Part shown: one piece after another, positions 1 to 5,478 of the stretch | How positions within the stretch are numbered: position 1 is the stretch's first letter | How the letters are laid out: every line of letters starts with the position of its first letter | NCBI GenBank assembly: GCA_018816605.1 | Contig: JAHIVS010000569.1 | Span: 1 to 8,259, forward strand | Reading direction: 5' to 3' | Source: Pseudomonadota bacterium | GTDB taxonomy: Bacteria > Desulfobacterota > Desulfobacteria > Desulfobacterales > Desulfobacteraceae | DNA length: 8,259 nucleotides | Notes under the pieces: generated by a model | Seen by the model: only the letters and a program-made list of their open reading frames with translations | Told to the model about the DNA's origin: nothing | Databases searched by the model: none | Made by a program: the position numbers and the translations under genes

Positions 1-855
1 GATGCCCCTGTTCTTATCCTTGGAGAAACCGGAACCGGAAAAGAGCTGGTTGCCAAGGCAATCCATGTGAAAAGTTGCCGGAACAATCTGCCCTTTGTGC
101 CCTTAAACTGTGGCGCTTTCCCCGATTCCCTTTTGGAATCCGAACTGTTCGGCTACCATAAAGGGGCCTTTACCGGCGCATCCCACAACCGCAAAGGATT
201 TTTTGAAGTGGTCTCAGGCGGCACGCTGTTCCTGGATGAAATCGGTGAGATCAGTCAGAAAATGCAGATTGGCCTTCTTCGGGTACTCCAGGAAAAAAAG
301 ATCACCCGCCTGGGCGATACCCGGGAGATTGATGTGGATTTCAGGTTGTTATCCGCCACCCGTCAAAACCTTGAGAACAAGATCATGGAAGGCCAATTTA
401 GAAGCGATTTTTTTTACCGGATCAATATCATCTCCATTGAAATTCCGCCCCTGCGAGAAAGAAAAGAAGACATCGCCCTGCTTGCCTACCATTTTCTTGA
501 AAAATACAGCCAGGAAACCACTAAAAAAATCGATACCCTGGATAAAAAAACACTGGAATATTTTCGACAATATCCCTGGCCCGGCAATGTCCGGGAGCTT
601 GAAAATGCGGTTGAAAGGGCGGTGGTGCTATCTAAATCACGAACACTTACCCTGGAGGATTTTAATTTCCTTAAACCCGCATCTTCCGCTTCCTGCCATG
701 GGGTGACACTCACCCTCAAGGAAATGGAAAAACAATACATCGATACCATTTTGCAGGACAACCAGTGGAACATCACAAAATCCGCCCAGATTCTCGGGAT
801 CAGCCGCCCCACCCTCCATCGAATGATCAACCGTTACCAGATGGATAAGACATGA
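1..855 (+). CDS. Sigma-54-dependent transcriptional activator (bacterial enhancer-binding protein), 5'-truncated by window edge
   Basis: The reading frame is open from base 1, so the N-terminal sensory or receiver domain lies outside the window and the signal cannot be inferred. The 284 visible residues begin inside the AAA+ domain. They show the Walker A motif GETGTGKE (8-15), the sigma-54-contacting GAFTGA loop (55-60), Walker B LFLDE (76-80), arginine-finger region FRSDFFYR (133-140) and WPGNVREL (193-200). A Fis-type helix-turn-helix follows at about 257-280 (NITKSAQILGISRPTLHRM). Proteins of this family bind upstream enhancer sites and use ATP to remodel sigma-54 RNA polymerase. A GTG at position 67 is internal to the AAA+ domain and cannot be the start, because the Walker A motif lies before it. 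The TGA stop (853-855) is one base from the next gene, which suggests co-translation. A plausible target is the sigma-54 promoter near 2429-2456; that link is inference. Confidence 0.95.
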   Translation, partial: DAPVLILGETGTGKELVAKAIHVKSCRNNLPFVPLNCGAFPDSLLESELFGYHKGAFTGASHNRKGFFEVVSGGTLFLDEIGEISQKMQIGLLRVLQEKKITRLGDTREIDVDFRLLSATRQNLENKIMEGQFRSDFFYRINIISIEIPPLRERKEDIALLAYHFLEKYSQETTKKIDTLDKKTLEYFRQYPWPGNVRELENAVERAVVLSKSRTLTLEDFNFLKPASSASCHGVTLTLKEMEKQYIDTILQDNQWNITKSAQILGISRPTLHRMINRYQMDKT

Positions 856-856
856 A

Positions 857-1387
857 ATGAACCCGGAGATGAACCAGGGTTTCTGTATAGGTATTTTGCC
901 GGTTGGAGAAATTGATCCTTTATATTTAAAGATTATCGCAGGTGCCTTCCTGGGAGAATTGCATACAAAGACGCTTATTCTCTCCCCCCTCTCCCATCCG
1001 GATTATGCCTTTGACAAAAGAAGACTTCAATACAATGCCGGCACCATGATCAACCAGCTTGAAACCCATGGATTCAAAGGATGCAACAAGGTCATTGCCC
1101 TGGTGGATGAGGATCTGTTCATCCCGGTGTTTTCTTTTGTTCTGGGAGAAGCAAGAATGGGGGGAAGCTGTGCCCTGGTTTCCCTTTACAGACTTGAAAA
1201 AAAACCGGCAAGGGCTGCCAAGGTGGCCCTTCATGAATTTGGACATCTGATGAACCTTGACCATTGTCATGAAAAAAAATGTGTAATGAATTTTTCCAAA
1301 GATATTGAACAACTGGATTCCATTTCCAATATTTTCTGTAACTACTGCCTGGATCAGATCCGCTACGCAATCAGACAAAAAAGATGA
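857..1387 (+). CDS. Archaemetzincin-type zinc metalloprotease (AMZ family)
   Basis: This 176-residue protein has the archaemetzincin signature. The zinc-binding segment is HEFGHLMNLDHC, with His126, Glu127 (catalytic base), His130 and His136. Cys137, Cys142, Met144 (met-turn CVM) and the CNYC pair Cys161/Cys164 follow; these cysteines are expected to bind a second zinc. Upstream, VDEDLFIPVFSFVLGEAR and ALVSLYRL are typical AMZ core segments. No signal peptide is apparent, so the protein is probably cytosolic. The length fits the family. Residue 133, normally Gly in the metzincin consensus HExxHxxGxxH, is Asn. The ATG at 857 is chosen because it sits one base after the activator's stop, implying translational coupling; an in-frame ATG at 869 has no better ribosome site. 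Physiological substrates of bacterial archaemetzincins are not known to me. Pairing with a sigma-54 activator hints at a regulatory proteolysis role, which is speculation. Confidence 0.9.
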   Translation: MNPEMNQGFCIGILPVGEIDPLYLKIIAGAFLGELHTKTLILSPLSHPDYAFDKRRLQYNAGTMINQLETHGFKGCNKVIALVDEDLFIPVFSFVLGEARMGGSCALVSLYRLEKKPARAAKVALHEFGHLMNLDHCHEKKCVMNFSKDIEQLDSISNIFCNYCLDQIRYAIRQKR

Positions 1388-1425
1388 GGCTGGAAATGTT
1401 TGCGCTTGTGAACAGATTTCCAGCC
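1377..1425 (-). terminator. Intrinsic terminator of the GcvH-like gene, between convergent genes
   Basis: A perfect 10-bp inverted repeat (GGCTGGAAAT at 1388-1397, ATTTCCAGCC at 1416-1425) encloses an 18-nt loop. Read on the minus strand, the hairpin follows the stop of the GcvH-like gene by 28 nt. It is then followed by TCATC and six T (1382-1377), as expected of a Rho-independent terminator. The T-run overlaps the last codons of the archaemetzincin gene. On the plus strand there is no T-run after the hairpin, so it should terminate the minus-strand transcript better than the plus-strand one. Confidence 0.7.
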
Positions 1426-1453
1426 CCAAAGCTATTTGGAAGCCAACAGTCAA

Positions 1454-2362
1454 TCATGTTTTTAAAAATGCATGAACCAGTTTGTCCCACCCGATTTCCG
1501 GGTTGAGACCATAAAAATCATTGACCGGTTCTCCACCGGTGGCCGCAAGGTTTGCATATTCAGGTCCCATCATATGCGCAAGGCGCAGGGTCTCTTTTTC
1601 CATCCAGCGAATACTGTCATCTCCGTATTTTAGTTTTTTCAGACTTTTTAAGGGTGAAGTAGGTTCAACAATGAATAACCACCCATCCTGATAAGGGTCA
1701 TCATGGATGAGGGAGGGATTCTCTATTGCCCGCTGGTTGACCGATAAAACCGTTCCTGAAATGGGAGACAATACATTGGCCTTGTTTTCATCCTGGGTGA
1801 TGGACCAGCCAGGCACGCCTTTTTTCATGGGTGTGCCAACCGCCATGGTGTCTGAGATAAATTTTGCTTTGCCAAAAAGTTTCATGGCAAAAGAATCAAA
1901 ACCGATCCGTGCCATCCCCCCGTGTTCCATGCGAACCCAGGTGTGACCATCGTGGTAATAATATTCTTGTGCCAGATCAAATCCAGCGACATTTGAGATT
2001 TTAGGCCGTGATTGTACCTGGGAAATTTCAATATCGTCCAGCATCTGGTCAAAGGCACAGTCCTGGCATTCATAATTATGGGTGCAAATTTTGGCCTGCT
2101 GGATTCGCCCGGTCACAGCATGGCGGCAGGGTCTTGATGCACCGTCATATTTTTTCTTAAAATAGGCGGCCCAGTTTGAACTGGTTTCCAATGTGGCCGG
2201 AACGCCCATGGCCCGGGTCATGGCCTTGTCAAACTTGCAATCAAAACAATCATAGACTTTGTTGCAGGTATGATAACTTATAATGCCGGCTTTCATCCAG
2301 ATACATTCATCCTCAACTACCTGAAATCCTTGTATTCCTTTTTTTGTGGTCATGGTTTTCAT
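1454..2362 (-). CDS. Glycine-cleavage-H-like (GcvH-fold) protein with duplicated N-terminal cysteine motif
   Basis: The product is 302 residues when started at ATG 2362, which has a perfect AGGAGG six bases upstream; an earlier ATG at 2383 has no such site. Two cysteine sets come first: Cys20, 33, 39, 42 and Cys79, 93, 99, 102. Each contains C-x5-C-x2-C-x-F-D, so they are a tandem repeat and probably bind zinc or an Fe-S cluster. A GcvH/biotinyl-lipoyl fold follows at about 134-235, recognised from HTWVRM, ARIGFDSFAMKLFG, VLSPISGTVLSVN and DPYQDGWLF. A C-terminal tail of about 60 residues is unassigned. Aligned without gaps to E. coli GcvH from memory, the lipoyl-lysine position is Glu192 and the nearest lysine is Lys194, so classical lipoylation is doubtful. 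True GcvH is about 130 residues, and no gcvT or gcvP is nearby, so a role in glycine cleavage is unlikely. Transcription probably starts at the sigma-54 promoter near 2429. The real function is unknown. Confidence 0.85.
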   Translation of the reverse strand: MKTMTTKKGIQGFQVVEDECIWMKAGIISYHTCNKVYDCFDCKFDKAMTRAMGVPATLETSSNWAAYFKKKYDGASRPCRHAVTGRIQQAKICTHNYECQDCAFDQMLDDIEISQVQSRPKISNVAGFDLAQEYYYHDGHTWVRMEHGGMARIGFDSFAMKLFGKAKFISDTMAVGTPMKKGVPGWSITQDENKANVLSPISGTVLSVNQRAIENPSLIHDDPYQDGWLFIVEPTSPLKSLKKLKYGDDSIRWMEKETLRLAHMMGPEYANLAATGGEPVNDFYGLNPEIGWDKLVHAFLKT

Positions 2363-2368
2363 TACAGG

Positions 2369-2374
2369 CCTCCT
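2369..2374 (-). promoter_or_regulatory. Shine-Dalgarno AGGAGG fixing the start of the GcvH-like gene
   Basis: A full AGGAGG lies six bases before the ATG at 2362. It lies inside the reading frame if the upstream ATG at 2383 were used, and that upstream ATG has only CAACCA-type sequence before it. This supports the shorter 302-residue product. Confidence 0.8.
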
Positions 2375-2438
2375 TTTATTCATTGGTTGCTGTAAGTAAT
2401 TTTGCTTTGCACAGACTCGTTAACTTAAATTATTTAGA

Positions 2439-2456
2439 TTGCAATGGCTGTACCAA
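2439..2456 (-). promoter_or_regulatory. Sigma-54 (-24/-12) promoter of the GcvH-like gene
   Basis: On the minus strand the sequence reads TTGGTACAGCCATTGCAA. It matches the sigma-54 consensus TGGCACR-N4-TTGCW at all defined positions except one (T for C in GGCAC). The invariant GG (2454-2453) and GC (2442-2441) are separated by exactly ten bases. The predicted transcription start is near 2429, leaving a leader of about 67 nt before ATG 2362. A sigma-54 activator gene lies in the same neighbourhood. Confidence 0.75.
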
Positions 2457-2494
2457 AAGAAAATCAAGGAGAGATTTTTCATATATCTATTTAA

Positions 2495-2511
2495 AATAAC
2501 AACATATTCTT
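2495..2511. promoter_or_regulatory. Candidate activator site 1 (imperfect palindrome)
   Basis: AATAACA-aca-TATTCTT. The left arm is identical to that of site 3, and the right arm matches its reverse complement at 5 of 7 positions. The site shares a 12-bp exact direct repeat (TAACAACATATT) with site 2. It is centred about 74 bp upstream of the predicted sigma-54 start site. Confidence 0.45.
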
Positions 2512-2555
2512 ACATAGGATGGATTTAACAGCGACAATATCCCAGGGAGGATAAT

Positions 2556-2572
2556 AGTAACAACATATTACA
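2556..2572. promoter_or_regulatory. Candidate activator site 2 (imperfect palindrome)
   Basis: AGTAACA-aca-TATTACA. The right arm matches the reverse complement of the left arm at 5 of 7 positions. It carries the second copy of TAACAACATATT (2558-2569; first copy 2497-2508). It is centred about 135 bp upstream of the predicted start, 61 bp from site 1. Confidence 0.45.
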
Positions 2573-2614
2573 GTACCGAAGGAATAATGGGGGGGGATTA
2601 ATTGATTTCCATGG

Positions 2615-2631
2615 AATAACAGGGTGTTATT
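2615..2631. promoter_or_regulatory. Candidate activator site 3 (perfect palindrome)
   Basis: AATAACA-ggg-TGTTATT is a perfect 7-bp inverted repeat with a 3-bp centre, the length and form typical of sites bound by Fis-type helix-turn-helix dimers. It is centred about 194 bp upstream of the predicted sigma-54 start, 59 bp beyond site 2. Which protein binds it is unproven. Confidence 0.5.
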
Positions 2632-2678
2632 GCACTGATGCAAAAGGATACACCCATTGTATCCTTTTGATATAGTGC
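2632..2678 (-). terminator. Stem-loop downstream of the receiver gene, possible terminator
   Basis: CAAAAGGATACA (2641-2652) and TGTATCCTTTTG (2658-2669) form a perfect 12-bp stem with a 5-nt loop. Outer arms GCACT/AGTGC (2632-2636, 2674-2678) can extend it across a 4x4 internal loop. It lies about 40 nt after the receiver stop. The only T-run is inside the stem, so termination is plausible but not textbook; the structure would look alike on both strands. An operator function is an alternative. Confidence 0.4.
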
Positions 2679-2715
2679 CGGGTTGAGACGGTGCCTATGA
2701 AAAATTGCGAGTTGT

Positions 2716-3066
2716 TTATTTTAATACATCCCGAACGATCTTTAACAATTCTTTTTGATCAAAGGGTTTTGTTAAACTTGCCACCGCTTTGGGGATGGCG
2801 TATTCATTGTCGGACATCCCGCTGATGACAATGACAGGGATATTTTTTTTCATCTTGTCCTGGGCAAGTTTGCTGAAAAAGCGAGTGCCCCACTCTCCGG
2901 GCATATCCAAATCCAGGGTGATCAAATCAAACGCTTCCGCGCTTAAAATCTCCCATGCCTGCCCGGCATTTTGGGCAACCGTCGGCGCATACCCATTGTC
3001 TTTAAATAAATTGGTCAAATACTTTTGAATAGCTGGATCATCATCAATTATGAGAATTTTTTTCAT
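2716..3066 (-). CDS. Stand-alone response regulator receiver domain protein (CheY-like)
   Basis: The 116-residue product is a single receiver domain with no output domain. The acidic pocket Asp8-Asp9-Asp10 follows strand beta1 (KKILIIDDDP). The expected phosphoacceptor is Asp52 in LITLDLDMPG, the conserved Ser is Ser81 in PVIVISG, and the conserved Lys is Lys99 in LTKPFD. ATG 3066 is preferred over ATG 3078 because GGAG (3073-3076) lies six bases before it, whereas the upstream ATG has only A/T sequence before it. The gene begins 42 bases after the stress-protein stop and is probably co-transcribed with it. The cognate kinase is not in the window. It would act by protein-protein contact or as a phosphorelay intermediate; the target is unknown. 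Confidence 0.92.
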   Translation of the reverse strand: MKKILIIDDDPAIQKYLTNLFKDNGYAPTVAQNAGQAWEILSAEAFDLITLDLDMPGEWGTRFFSKLAQDKMKKNIPVIVISGMSDNEYAIPKAVASLTKPFDQKELLKIVRDVLK

Positions 3067-3072
3067 TTTTTT

Positions 3073-3076
3073 CTCC
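3073..3076 (-). promoter_or_regulatory. Shine-Dalgarno deciding the receiver gene start
   Basis: GGAG precedes ATG 3066 by six A residues. It overlaps the alternative ATG at 3078, which has no ribosome site of its own, so the 116-residue form is favoured over the 120-residue form. Confidence 0.65.
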
Positions 3077-3108
3077 ATTTATTTAAATCTGATTTACTTG
3101 AACCTCGT

Positions 3109-3966
3109 TTATTTATTAAGACAAAGAACCGGACAACCGGCGCGAAGGATCACCTGCTTAATCGTGCTCCCCAATTCATGGGTTTGGGATCCGGGGTTTT
3201 GCGAATCCTGTGCCATGATAATCAGATCTGCATATTTCTCCCTGGCATACTTTACAATCTCCGTATAGGGATTTCCTTCCCAGACCTCTATTGAATAATT
3301 CTTGATCCCGTCCATTTTAGCCGCATATTTCCCCCGGGAAAAGCGAAGTTTTTCCCGGATGCGCCCTTCTATGGCATCCTGGTCAAACTTTTTGGATGTG
3401 GGAGTCAAACTTGTATTCTGGGCATGGAAAACATGCAGTTCACAGTCAGTTTGAACGGCCAGTTTACAGGCAAAATCAAAGGCTTTATCCGATGCGGTTG
3501 AAAAATCAGTGGCAAACACCACATTGGAAATGGAACCCCAAAAAGAGGCTGCCGCACGATTAACGATCAATACCGGGCATGGGGATTGCTTTACAACCGT
3601 TTGAAATGTCGATCCGGCGGTTTCAATTTCCTGGTTCAGACTGGCCTCTCCCCCGGTGCTGACCCCCATCACAAGCAGGTCAGGTATGGTCTTTCGGACC
3701 TGCTCGATGATGGCCTGATCAGGAGAGCCAACGGCTGTTGATATTTCGTGGTTTTTGGTTTTCGGCAGTTGATCTGAATAATAGGTTTCTATTTTCTCTT
3801 TTAATTTTTCCTCCCCGTCAATCTTTGTATCGCCGGGGGATTCACTTTCAATGACATGGAAAATATTCAGGTGGGCTTTGTAAAGATTCGTGACATTAAA
3901 GGCTACCCTGGCTGCAGGATCACAGGCTTTTGTTGTGGATGTTGCAAATAATATTTTTTTAAACAT
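3109..3966 (-). CDS. Universal stress protein, two tandem UspA domains
   Basis: The 285-residue product contains two Usp domains. The first (about 1-145) starts MFKKILFATSTTKA and ends in GSTFQTVVKQSPCPVLIV. The second (about 150-285) starts SNVVFATDFSTASDKAF and ends in GSTIKQVILRAGCPVLCL. The family's nucleotide-binding loop (G-x2-G-x9-G-S/T) is only partly kept. The first domain has MGVSTGG followed by AGST. In the second, the first Gly is Ala (MAQDSQNPG) although the final GST remains, so nucleotide binding by domain 2 is doubtful. It is cytosolic, with no signal peptide. AAGGGG lies five bases before the ATG. The gene stands between hdrB and a receiver gene. Its own promoter candidate suggests it can be expressed apart from the hdr operon, perhaps under redox or starvation stress (inference). 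Confidence 0.93.
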   Translation of the reverse strand: MFKKILFATSTTKACDPAARVAFNVTNLYKAHLNIFHVIESESPGDTKIDGEEKLKEKIETYYSDQLPKTKNHEISTAVGSPDQAIIEQVRKTIPDLLVMGVSTGGEASLNQEIETAGSTFQTVVKQSPCPVLIVNRAAASFWGSISNVVFATDFSTASDKAFDFACKLAVQTDCELHVFHAQNTSLTPTSKKFDQDAIEGRIREKLRFSRGKYAAKMDGIKNYSIEVWEGNPYTEIVKYAREKYADLIIMAQDSQNPGSQTHELGSTIKQVILRAGCPVLCLNK

Positions 3967-4028
3967 ATCTACCCCTTACAAAATCTGATATTGAATTTTT
4001 TGTCCGATTTTTTTATTTCGATGATTAA

Positions 4029-4056
4029 TCCATACCATTATTATGGGGATTGTCAA
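4029..4056 (-). promoter_or_regulatory. Candidate sigma-70-type promoter for the usp-receiver pair
   Basis: On the minus strand a perfect -35 hexamer TTGACA (4056-4051) is followed by a 16-bp spacer and a weak -10 element TATGGA (4034-4029), giving a start near 4022, about 55 nt ahead of the stress-protein ATG. The -10 matches TATAAT at only three positions, so this is a moderate prediction. It lies just after the hdrB stop. Confidence 0.4.
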
Positions 4057-4072
4057 TCACCGAATAACCCTG

Positions 4073-4957
4073 CTATATCCGATCTATCACCGAATTTCTC
4101 GGAACCGTGCAGATGGAGGCCACCTGTTTGGGGTCAAATCCCATGCAAAGTGCCAACAATTGATTGTAGTCAAACACCGGAATATGGTATTTATCCGTCC
4201 CTTCTGCCTCGTTCAATTTCTTCTGAATATTATCCAGATACATCAGGCAGGTGATACAGGAAACAACAATAAAATCAGCCTGGGTCTCTTCAATAATGGC
4301 ATCCAGCTTGGATTTCACAAAGGCCGTGGCCTCAACCGGGGTGCTTTTTGAAAACCCGCCGGCGCCGCCGCAACACTGAAGTTCACGGCTGTAAGTATCA
4401 ACCGTTGCCCCCAGAGCCTCGGTCAAGATCCGTAAGGCCTTGGGCTGCCGGGGGGATTCTTCAAACCCGACTATTTCGCTGGGAAAAAGAGTATGACAGG
4501 GATATTGCACCACCCCATGGAGACCGATCAGCTTCTTTTTGATGGTCTGGGAAATCTTTTCTGCCCCCACTTCGTTATAGAGAATTTCAGAGACATGACG
4601 GACCTTTGTCTTGCATTCAAGCTTTCTGCCGGTCAGCTCTAATAGTTCATTCACCCTTGCAAGCTTGGCCTCATCATGGGCAAGGTGGTCCCGGCCCATG
4701 CGAAGTGAACTATAGCAGGAACCGCACTGAACCATGATATCAAGGCCCTTGGCTTCTGCAATGGACAAATTCCACCCGCTGGAGGCCAGATAGGAATCAT
4801 CATCCGTGGAAGGGAAGGCACCAAAGGCAGGACAACAGACATACCCTTCTGCATCGGCCAGGTCGACCCCCAGTTCCGGCATACTTGCCCGGATGGCCCG
4901 TTCAACATCCGGCCGGATGGCCGGGGTATTACAACCTAGGAAAAGACATAATTCCAT
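4073..4957 (-). CDS. hdrB: Heterodisulfide reductase subunit B-like protein (CCG-domain, HdrB)
   Basis: This 294-residue protein has two complete CCG motifs. The first is Cys9, Cys41-Cys42, Cys78 and Cys81 (LGCN, VCCPAFGAF, QCGSCY). The second is Cys154, Cys195-Cys196, Cys234 and Cys237 (PCHTLFPS, QCCGGAGGF, SCITC). In the structurally known methanogen HdrB these ten cysteines bind two noncubane [4Fe-4S] clusters that cleave the disulfide. Keeping all of them argues for real disulfide-type (thiol) chemistry and not a purely structural relic. In a sulfate reducer the substrate would not be CoM-S-S-CoB; DsrC or another thiol protein is a candidate, unproven. No membrane segment is seen. It starts five bases after the hdrC stop, with GAGG about ten bases before the ATG, so it is the last gene of an hdrA-hdrC-hdrB operon. 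Confidence 0.94.
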   Translation of the reverse strand: MELCLFLGCNTPAIRPDVERAIRASMPELGVDLADAEGYVCCPAFGAFPSTDDDSYLASSGWNLSIAEAKGLDIMVQCGSCYSSLRMGRDHLAHDEAKLARVNELLELTGRKLECKTKVRHVSEILYNEVGAEKISQTIKKKLIGLHGVVQYPCHTLFPSEIVGFEESPRQPKALRILTEALGATVDTYSRELQCCGGAGGFSKSTPVEATAFVKSKLDAIIEETQADFIVVSCITCLMYLDNIQKKLNEAEGTDKYHIPVFDYNQLLALCMGFDPKQVASICTVPRNSVIDRI

Positions 4958-4962
4958 TTCTT

Positions 4963-5466
4963 TTATTCCTCGCTAAACATATAGTCGTTTTCGCTGACCA
5001 CAGGTGTTTTCATAAGCATTTCCTGATACAGTTTGAGCATCTCAGGCATTTTGGTAATGGTCTGCAACTCGGGCAGTCCAAGGGATTGTCTCAGCTCCGT
5101 GTTGGTCCCCACGGACTGGGTATACCCGCGTTTATAGATCTCGACAATGGAGGGCGGCACCCGGGTCTCGTCATTGGCACTCTGCCATTTCCGGATGGAA
5201 AGGACCATTTCAAAGGGTTTGACATCCATGGGACACATCTCTTCGCACCGGGAACAGGACACACATGCCCAGGCGGTATCATCGTCCAGAAGATCATCTT
5301 CCAGCCCATAGACCACCATTCGGGCAAGATTTCTCACCAGAAGCGGCGGATTGCCATGGGAAGCAGGGCAACCCGACAGGCAGGTACTGCAGTTAAAACA
5401 ATGCAGCAGATCCTTGGTGTTGTAGATTGCTTTCCACAGGTCTTTATCTGACTCACTAAAATCCAT
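4963..5466 (-). CDS. hdrC: Heterodisulfide reductase subunit C-like iron-sulfur protein (HdrC)
   Basis: The 167-residue protein has two CxxCxxCxxxCP motifs for [4Fe-4S] clusters: Cys23, 26, 29, 33 (CFNCSTCLSGCP) and Cys68, 71, 74, 78 (CVSCSRCEEMCP). The rest is the short helical region usual for HdrC, and the length is within the family range. There are no transmembrane helices, so this is the soluble HdrABC type and not the membrane HdrDE type. It should carry electrons from HdrA to the HdrB catalytic clusters. AGGAGA lies eight bases before ATG 5466. The hdrA TAG ends 12 bases upstream and overlaps this ribosome site, and hdrB follows after five bases, so translation of the three is likely coupled. 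Confidence 0.94.
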   Translation of the reverse strand: MDFSESDKDLWKAIYNTKDLLHCFNCSTCLSGCPASHGNPPLLVRNLARMVVYGLEDDLLDDDTAWACVSCSRCEEMCPMDVKPFEMVLSIRKWQSANDETRVPPSIVEIYKRGYTQSVGTNTELRQSLGLPELQTITKMPEMLKLYQEMLMKTPVVSENDYMFSEE

Positions 5467-5478
5467 AATACGTGTCTC

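Larger units (their letters stand above)
2363..2715. other. 353-bp intergenic regulatory region
   Basis: No convincing coding sequence is seen on either strand between the GcvH-like gene and the receiver gene. On the minus strand it holds an untranslated leader of about 67 nt, a -24/-12 promoter match, three palindromic sites with centres 61 and 59 bp apart, a run of eight G (2589-2596), and a 12-bp perfect stem-loop (2641-2669) close to the end of the receiver gene. The upstream part is A/T-rich, unlike the flanking genes. I see no riboswitch-like structure in the leader. Confidence 0.75.

Noticed and set aside
67..69. GTG as a possible start of the sigma-54 activator
   Set aside because: It lies inside the AAA+ domain, after the Walker A motif that is encoded in frame from base 1; the gene simply enters from the left edge.
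1454..2362. Annotation as glycine cleavage system H protein (gcvH)
   Set aside because: The fold matches, but the protein is over twice the usual length, the lipoyl-lysine register holds Glu, and no gcvT/gcvP genes are adjacent, so the enzyme-specific name is not justified.
2363..2383. Longer GcvH-like product starting at ATG 2383
   Set aside because: The perfect AGGAGG lies inside this extension at ideal distance from ATG 2362, and no ribosome site precedes 2383.
2589..2596. Run of eight G, possible phase-variable tract
   Set aside because: It lies between two proposed operator sites, not in a gene or in the promoter spacer; a single homopolymer without length-variation data is not evidence of switching.
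3025..3294. Plus-strand open frames across the receiver-usp junction
   Set aside because: No domain or ribosome site is visible, and they overlap two clear minus-strand genes.
4056..4095. 10-bp direct repeat ATCACCGAAT (4056-4065, 4086-4095) spanning the hdrB stop
   Set aside because: One copy lies in hdrB coding sequence, there are only two copies, and no promoter geometry explains them; chance is a sufficient explanation.
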